Shown here: positions 59,912-64,000 of the stretch, piece by piece
Layout of the letters: each line of letters opens with the position of its first letter
Position numbering within the stretch: the stretch's first letter is position 1
Origin: Blastobasis lacticolella
Taxonomy: Eukaryota; Arthropoda; Insecta; Lepidoptera; Blastobasidae
Reading direction: 5' to 3'
Length of the DNA stretch: 64,000 nucleotides
Assembly: GCA_905147135.1 (NCBI GenBank)
Contig: LR990051.1
Span: 14,909,115 to 14,973,114, forward strand
Notes under the pieces: model-generated
Told to the model about the DNA's origin: nothing
Seen by the model: the letters and a program-made list of their open reading frames with translations, nothing else
The model's database searches: none
Translations under genes and position numbers: made by a program

Positions 59912-62900
59912 GTAATTTATCTTTTGTAAATTTATGTTGTAACTCTAATTTACATAGGTTTATTTTGTCGCAAAGGTAACATTTGTCGCCATAATACTAT
60001 GACATGAAATCACCATATTGGAAACACATTGTAACGTAGTTTAGTAGGCCACGTTTTTGCTATTTAATGTAAATATAGGTTCGCATGATGTATTTTAGTT
60101 GTGATCAGTCTCAAACTTGTATTAATGGATGGATACTAGTGTACCTACTACTGACCGACTAGGTACTAAGACAAATATTTTGTCCTAGTCCTACTGTCAA
60201 ATTAAGTATTTTGTAGGAGGTTCTACAAAAGCAAACCGGAGAGCCGCTTATAATATTGAAAATGCGGTTCAGTGTTTTGAAATGCCTCGTGGAGTTCATG
60301 TATTGCGGCAAGACGCAATGCCTGGAAGAGAATCTGGACGAGCTGGTCTCTGCTGCGCAGTTCCTAAAGATCAAAGGTCTTTCCAAAGTCACGAAAGAGG
60401 GCTTGGGTATAACTAACCACAGTGAGTTATTTCAAACATTGTATGGACCTATTATTTAGTTGAATTGTGGAAATGGTATAATATATAATAGGTCTAAGCT
60501 AAATTTGTGTTTTAGGCGAACTTCCCGTCTTCATTCCTCCAGTTGTAATAAATCGGCCGCCGCAGTCGCTCATAGATTTACATTCCCAGGTAACGATATT
60601 AGAATCTTTCAAACTAAAACTAAATAAATAAATTATATAAAAATATAGGACTCATTCTAATAATTCAAGCAACTGGAAATTATACGATTGATCTAATTCA
60701 ACAAGTAAGCAAAACTGATTGAATAATGGAGTCGTCCGTCTGTATACCACAAGATACTTAGTAGCTAAAAGATTGACGTCTTCATTATTCAAAATCAGTT
60801 CGTGTCGTTGTTTTTAATCAAACTTCTAATTTCCCAAGTCGCTTTAATTTTTAGACAGAGATTAAGCCTACTATTTTGGTTTTATCTAGGTACATTAGTA
60901 GCTAAATATCATACACCACTAACAAAGTGGTAACATCTAAGTACAATAGATATAATCATTTCGCATATGTATGGAGTCCACTGTTGTGTGATATAAAATG
61001 CTTTCTTATGGTTGTATAGGATAATCCCGAGAACAAAGCTCAGGCTCCCCCGTCGCAGCTCTCGTCAGCCGGGACCAGCCAACCGATGGACAACCTTGTG
61101 CGGAGTAATAAGGTAAGGACCTACTTAGGTAATTTATTAGTAAGTATGTGCACATTTGTAGGAACCAACCCTTCCACTTAGACCCCATTCAGTGCACGAC
61201 GGTACGCGCTTACGTCGGTCGGATAATTTTGATCTTGCTCGAGTGCGGCACTGATACAATAGGTACCTGGACCAGATATTTTTAACGCCCGAAGCAAAAT
61301 TGGTCGTTTCACGCGTGTATCTATGGCTTTGTGTATGAGTGTAGGTAACTGTCGATAGCATCTTTGTTCCCGAACGGATATCTAGTCTCTAAAATCATGC
61401 ATGAGTGAAGCATAAAAATGGTCGCCCATTATGTGTGTGCGTGCTTTGACACTGGCACTGGCTTGACAGCGCGATACAAAATCAAACAAAATGGCGGTAT
61501 TCCAGACCTGCGGGGCTGTTGGCTATCTCAGTGGACAACTGAATTTGAAATACAATCCTACTCTACTGTAATTTAGTAGCCGCTATAGCCGATGTGGCCT
61601 ATGTAGATGATGTAGTGTAGAATTATCTAATGCTAACTTCAGTTGCCAACTGAGTCAGACAATAGTCCTGCTGGTGTATCTGTGTGAATGTGTAGTGTAG
61701 TCATGCCCCGTTCCAAACATATCAGGGAGGCCCGAGATATAGTTAACGTTACGTCGGCCAACGCTGATACCTACCTAAATAAATCTACCTAAATATATTG
61801 ATCAATAGTACATAGTAATATGCTATCCATTATCTACTCCCTCGCTGTCTCAGCGTTCTTTCTACACCAATAATGTATGATATTGGTCTATGGTTCTTCT
61901 CTCGTGACGCGCACATTAACTGGGCTTTGTTTAGGACATGGTGGTGCGGATCCCATTCGACATCGAGAATGGAGGCGCCGCGCCGCCCAGCGTGGACTAT
62001 CCGGACGCGCCGCGCTCCATCAAGCCTCGTCGTGGAAGGCCCAGCATCAGGGTAACTGAGGGACTCACTAATAGTAGATACCTATCTATATTGATAGAAG
62101 AAGCTAGCCCTACACCTGTATCATAGGCCCGCGGTGCATTCGCGACTCTAGGTGTTGCTTCACCGTACAGTTGCTATCATCAGGTGACCTGCTTGCTCAT
62201 TCAGTTCGCTCCAATATGAAAGTACACCTACTATCTAACAACCACGTATAGAACTGACTGAGCTCACAGCCTCGCGTGATAGCCAGCGGGACGTGCCTAG
62301 CCCGAGGCGAACACGCGCACCTACTTACTATACAGTCACCAAGTGCCCCTGTTTTCGTAGTAATAATCATACATCGTCATTTAAAATAGTTTCATGAATA
62401 TAATTAAGTACTAATAGTTGACAGTACAAGGCTACTACCGTCATAATATATTATGGGTAACTTTGTTTTCCATCAGGTGGGCTGGCTGCCCGTTTTATCG
62501 CCAAACCAATAATGTGTTCCACTCCAAGCACATACTCCTTATCTAAAACTAGCAGCCGCCCCGGCTTCGCACGGGTACCACTACGGGTACACGGGTATAT
62601 AGCCTATGTCACCCGGGGATAGTGTAGCTTCCCAACGGTGAAAGAATTTTTGAAATCGGTCCAGTAGTTTCGAAGCCTATTCAATACAAACAAAAAAAAC
62701 AAAAAATCAAACCTTTCCTCTTTATAATATTAGTATAGATATATAAAGTAGTACTCAGTCCATACTTTTCCAGCTAGCGGGTATAGCCAAGATGCCGATC
62801 GCTTCGCTAAGCGATCCTATTGCTACTGTCGATAGGAACTTGTAGGCTACGTTCGGCTATCGCTCGTAGCACTCGTCGTGTAGTTGTTTGTTTTTTTCAC

Positions 62901-64000
62901 ATACCCACATATTTGTTTACCTTCGAACCATGATGATGATGATGAGTTTAATCATATTTGCAGCGTTCAGGCGCGTGGGACAGTGCGGGTGCGCTGGGCC
63001 GCGCCGCCGAGCGTGCGCTGCTTCGCCGTGAGCAGGACTCGCGGAAGGCCATACACCAGCTCAAGCATATGCAGTCGAGACACATGCAGGTACGAGGGCT
63101 AGAATCAGCTTTTGCTTTATAACCAGACATTGGAACTCCATTCGCTATGGGTGGTGCAGGAAAAATTCGCCTATTAGATAGAAACAGATCATTCTATCCT
63201 TAACGATGAAGAACGCGCTTGTTCAACGCTGTGCAGAACAAAGCCGTACCCTACTTGGGTCGTGGCTATAGGTACAGATTCTATCTGAATTTAGTTTACG
63301 CAGTTTGCATTTAGCCTATCTTGTCAGGGTTTAAGCAAACTAGTTTTCATCAAACTCGCTGTATTAGATGAAAACTTAAGCTTGAACGCCGTAAGTTTGC
63401 TTGCTTTTAAGTCTGCGTGCACGAAGTATCTGCAAAGCTAGCTTAAAATTATATTGCATGTCAAGAATAAATATTAATTTCAGGACTACATGGAGCGCGT
63501 GACGCTGTCGCAGGCCGTGAACAGCATCTGCGGGCCGGAGTCCTCGTCCTCCCACAGCTATATGAACATGGACAACGACCTCATGTATATGGACCAGACT
63601 GTCTCCTCGAACGTCCTCGACCCCACCATTTCTTACAGCAAGGAGCACTCGATGGGCAACGAGACTATCACGTCTAGTTTCTCGTCAGCTCCCATCAGCT
63701 CGGCCTGCGAGAGCGCTAACAGCGGCATCAGCACCGCCATGTCTCAATATGTCAACGCCCTCAAAAACGCCGGTCTGCCCACGGACCTACCGATCCTCTT
63801 CGAGTCCGGAGACGGATCCTACATCAACGTCAACGAGCAAGTTCTCCTCGACATGGTGCAAAGCAGCGAGATTCAGTACGAAGTCATCGAACAACCGAAC
63901 ATCATCGAGAAGGTCGCCGATCCAAGCGAGATCAAGAGCATTGACGACCTCTCCAAGTCCATCGAGAGAGGGGAAATGCTGATAGGATCGAAGGGATACC
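59720..64000 (+). CDS. BTB/POZ-domain nuclear-type protein, 7 visible exons, cut by window end
   Basis: Exons: 59720-59911, 60217-60421, 60516-60589, 61020-61112, 61935-62051, 62964-63089 and 63484 to beyond 64000. They join in frame with canonical borders, giving about 441 residues so far. Residues 12-130 or so form a BTB domain (YSLHYEDYSEHLMSRFGKLL, then VDMTLMC, LRVHKAVLAASSAYFQ, then FMYCGKTQC and LVSAAQFLKIKGL). After it come a Pro-rich linker, an AT-hook-like PRRGRPSIR, a charged helix rich in Arg/Gln/Lys, and a Ser-rich acidic stretch still open at the edge. BTB domains dimerise, and insect proteins of this type are often chromatin or transcription factors. I do not recognise the specific gene. 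Any zinc fingers would lie past the window. Confidence 0.87.
60217..60421 (+). CDS. BTB gene exon 2, C-terminal half of BTB
   Basis: Reads EVLQKQTGEPLIILKMRFSV and then LKCLVEFMYCGKTQCLEENL, ending GLGITNH plus one base. FMYxGxxxCxEExLxELxxAAxFLxIKGL is the classic second half of an insect BTB domain. The acceptor is TTTTGTAG and the donor is GTGAGT. Confidence 0.9.
60516..60589 (+). CDS. BTB gene exon 3, Pro-rich linker
   Basis: Reads (S)ELPVFIPPVVINRPPQSLID and ends LHSQ. The phase joins the one base left from the previous exon. The donor is GTAACG. No domain is recognised. Confidence 0.78.
61020..61112 (+). CDS. BTB gene exon 4, linker
   Basis: Reads DNPENKAQAPPSQLSSAGTS and ends MDNLVRSNK. 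It is phase 0 at both ends (31 codons), so it could be skipped without a frameshift. The acceptor is GTTGTATAG and the donor is GTAAGG. Confidence 0.78.
61935..62051 (+). CDS. BTB gene exon 5, AT-hook-like motif
   Basis: Reads DMVVRIPFDIENGGAAPPSV and ends SIKPRRGRPSIR. The RGRP core flanked by basic residues fits an AT-hook, a minor-groove DNA-binding motif. It is phase 0 at both ends (39 codons). The donor is GTAACT. Confidence 0.82.
62052..62963. other. BTB gene intron with repeat
   Basis: Holds a non-LTR-type copy (62547-62752) and a (GAT)n run at 62930-62945 just before the acceptor. No gene on either strand. Confidence 0.55.
62547..62752 (+). mobile_element. non-LTR-type repeat, short copy
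   Basis: ACTAGCAGCCGCCCCGGCTT, TATAGCCTATGTCACCCGGG, GAAATCGGTCCAGTAGTTTC, CAAACCTTTCCTCTTTATAA and TATTAGTATAGAT. It is collinear with the longer minus-strand copy at 51703-52452 and lies in a BTB-gene intron. Confidence 0.68.
62964..63089 (+). CDS. BTB gene exon 6, charged helix
   Basis: Reads RSGAWDSAGALGRAAERALL and then RREQDSRKAIHQLKHMQSRH, ending MQ. It is phase 0 at both ends (42 codons). The high Arg/Gln/Lys content and spacing suggest a helix or short coiled coil. The acceptor is ATTTGCAG and the donor is GTACGA. Confidence 0.78.
63484..64000 (+). CDS. BTB gene exon 7, Ser-rich acidic region (runs off window)
   Basis: Open for 172 codons from DYMERVTLSQAVNSICGPES to EMLIGSKGY at the edge. 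It is rich in Ser, Asn, Asp and Met, then acidic and aliphatic (VNEQVLLDMVQSSEIQYEVI). Such stretches often act as activation or interaction regions; this is inference. The exon continues past 64000. Confidence 0.82.

Overview
The window is animal nuclear DNA, most likely from a moth or butterfly (Lepidoptera). Short GC-rich coding exons with GT/AG borders sit in long AT-rich introns. The introns are full of tRNA-headed SINEs, non-LTR retrotransposon tails and hairpin MITEs of kinds I recognise from lepidopteran genomes. I see no prokaryotic or viral gene.

Two plus-strand protein genes are supported. The first is an ADAM10/Kuzbanian-family transmembrane metalloprotease. Thirteen coding exons are visible (17899-54706), joined in frame with consistent splice phases. 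They give prodomain, proprotein cleavage sites, a metalloprotease domain with the HExxHxxGxxHD zinc site (split by an intron), a disintegrin/cysteine-rich region, one membrane helix and a very long basic cytoplasmic tail that ends in a single GC-rich terminal exon. The signal peptide and first part of the prodomain are not visible in 1-17898, so the gene probably starts left of the window. The second is a BTB/POZ-domain gene that begins near 59.7 kb and runs off the right edge. Seven exons are visible, including a split BTB fold, an AT-hook-like RRGRP and a Ser-rich acidic C-terminal part. Two short upstream ORFs precede its start.

Layout: 1-17898 is non-coding and repeat-rich, probably an upstream intron. 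17899-18020 is the first visible ADAM10 exon. 18021-37490 is a 19.5-kb intron holding SINEs, LINE and Harbinger remnants, MITEs and a large foldback structure at 24.73-26.69 kb. 37491-54706 holds the remaining ADAM10 exons. 54707-59674 is the 3' flank and intergenic DNA. 59675-64000 is the BTB gene.

The most unusual structure is the foldback at 24.73-26.69 kb: about 200-bp inverted arms enclosing seven tandem hairpin units with a period near 210 bp. Solo relatives of the unit occur near 10.1 and 56.4 kb. Other notable points are a 370-420 bp MITE present twice (once 34 bp from an ADAM10 splice donor and once inside a SINE), further nested insertions, inverted repeats in introns flanking the catalytic exons, and a repeated phospho-site-like motif in the ADAM10 tail. 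All calls were made by reading; no database search was run.
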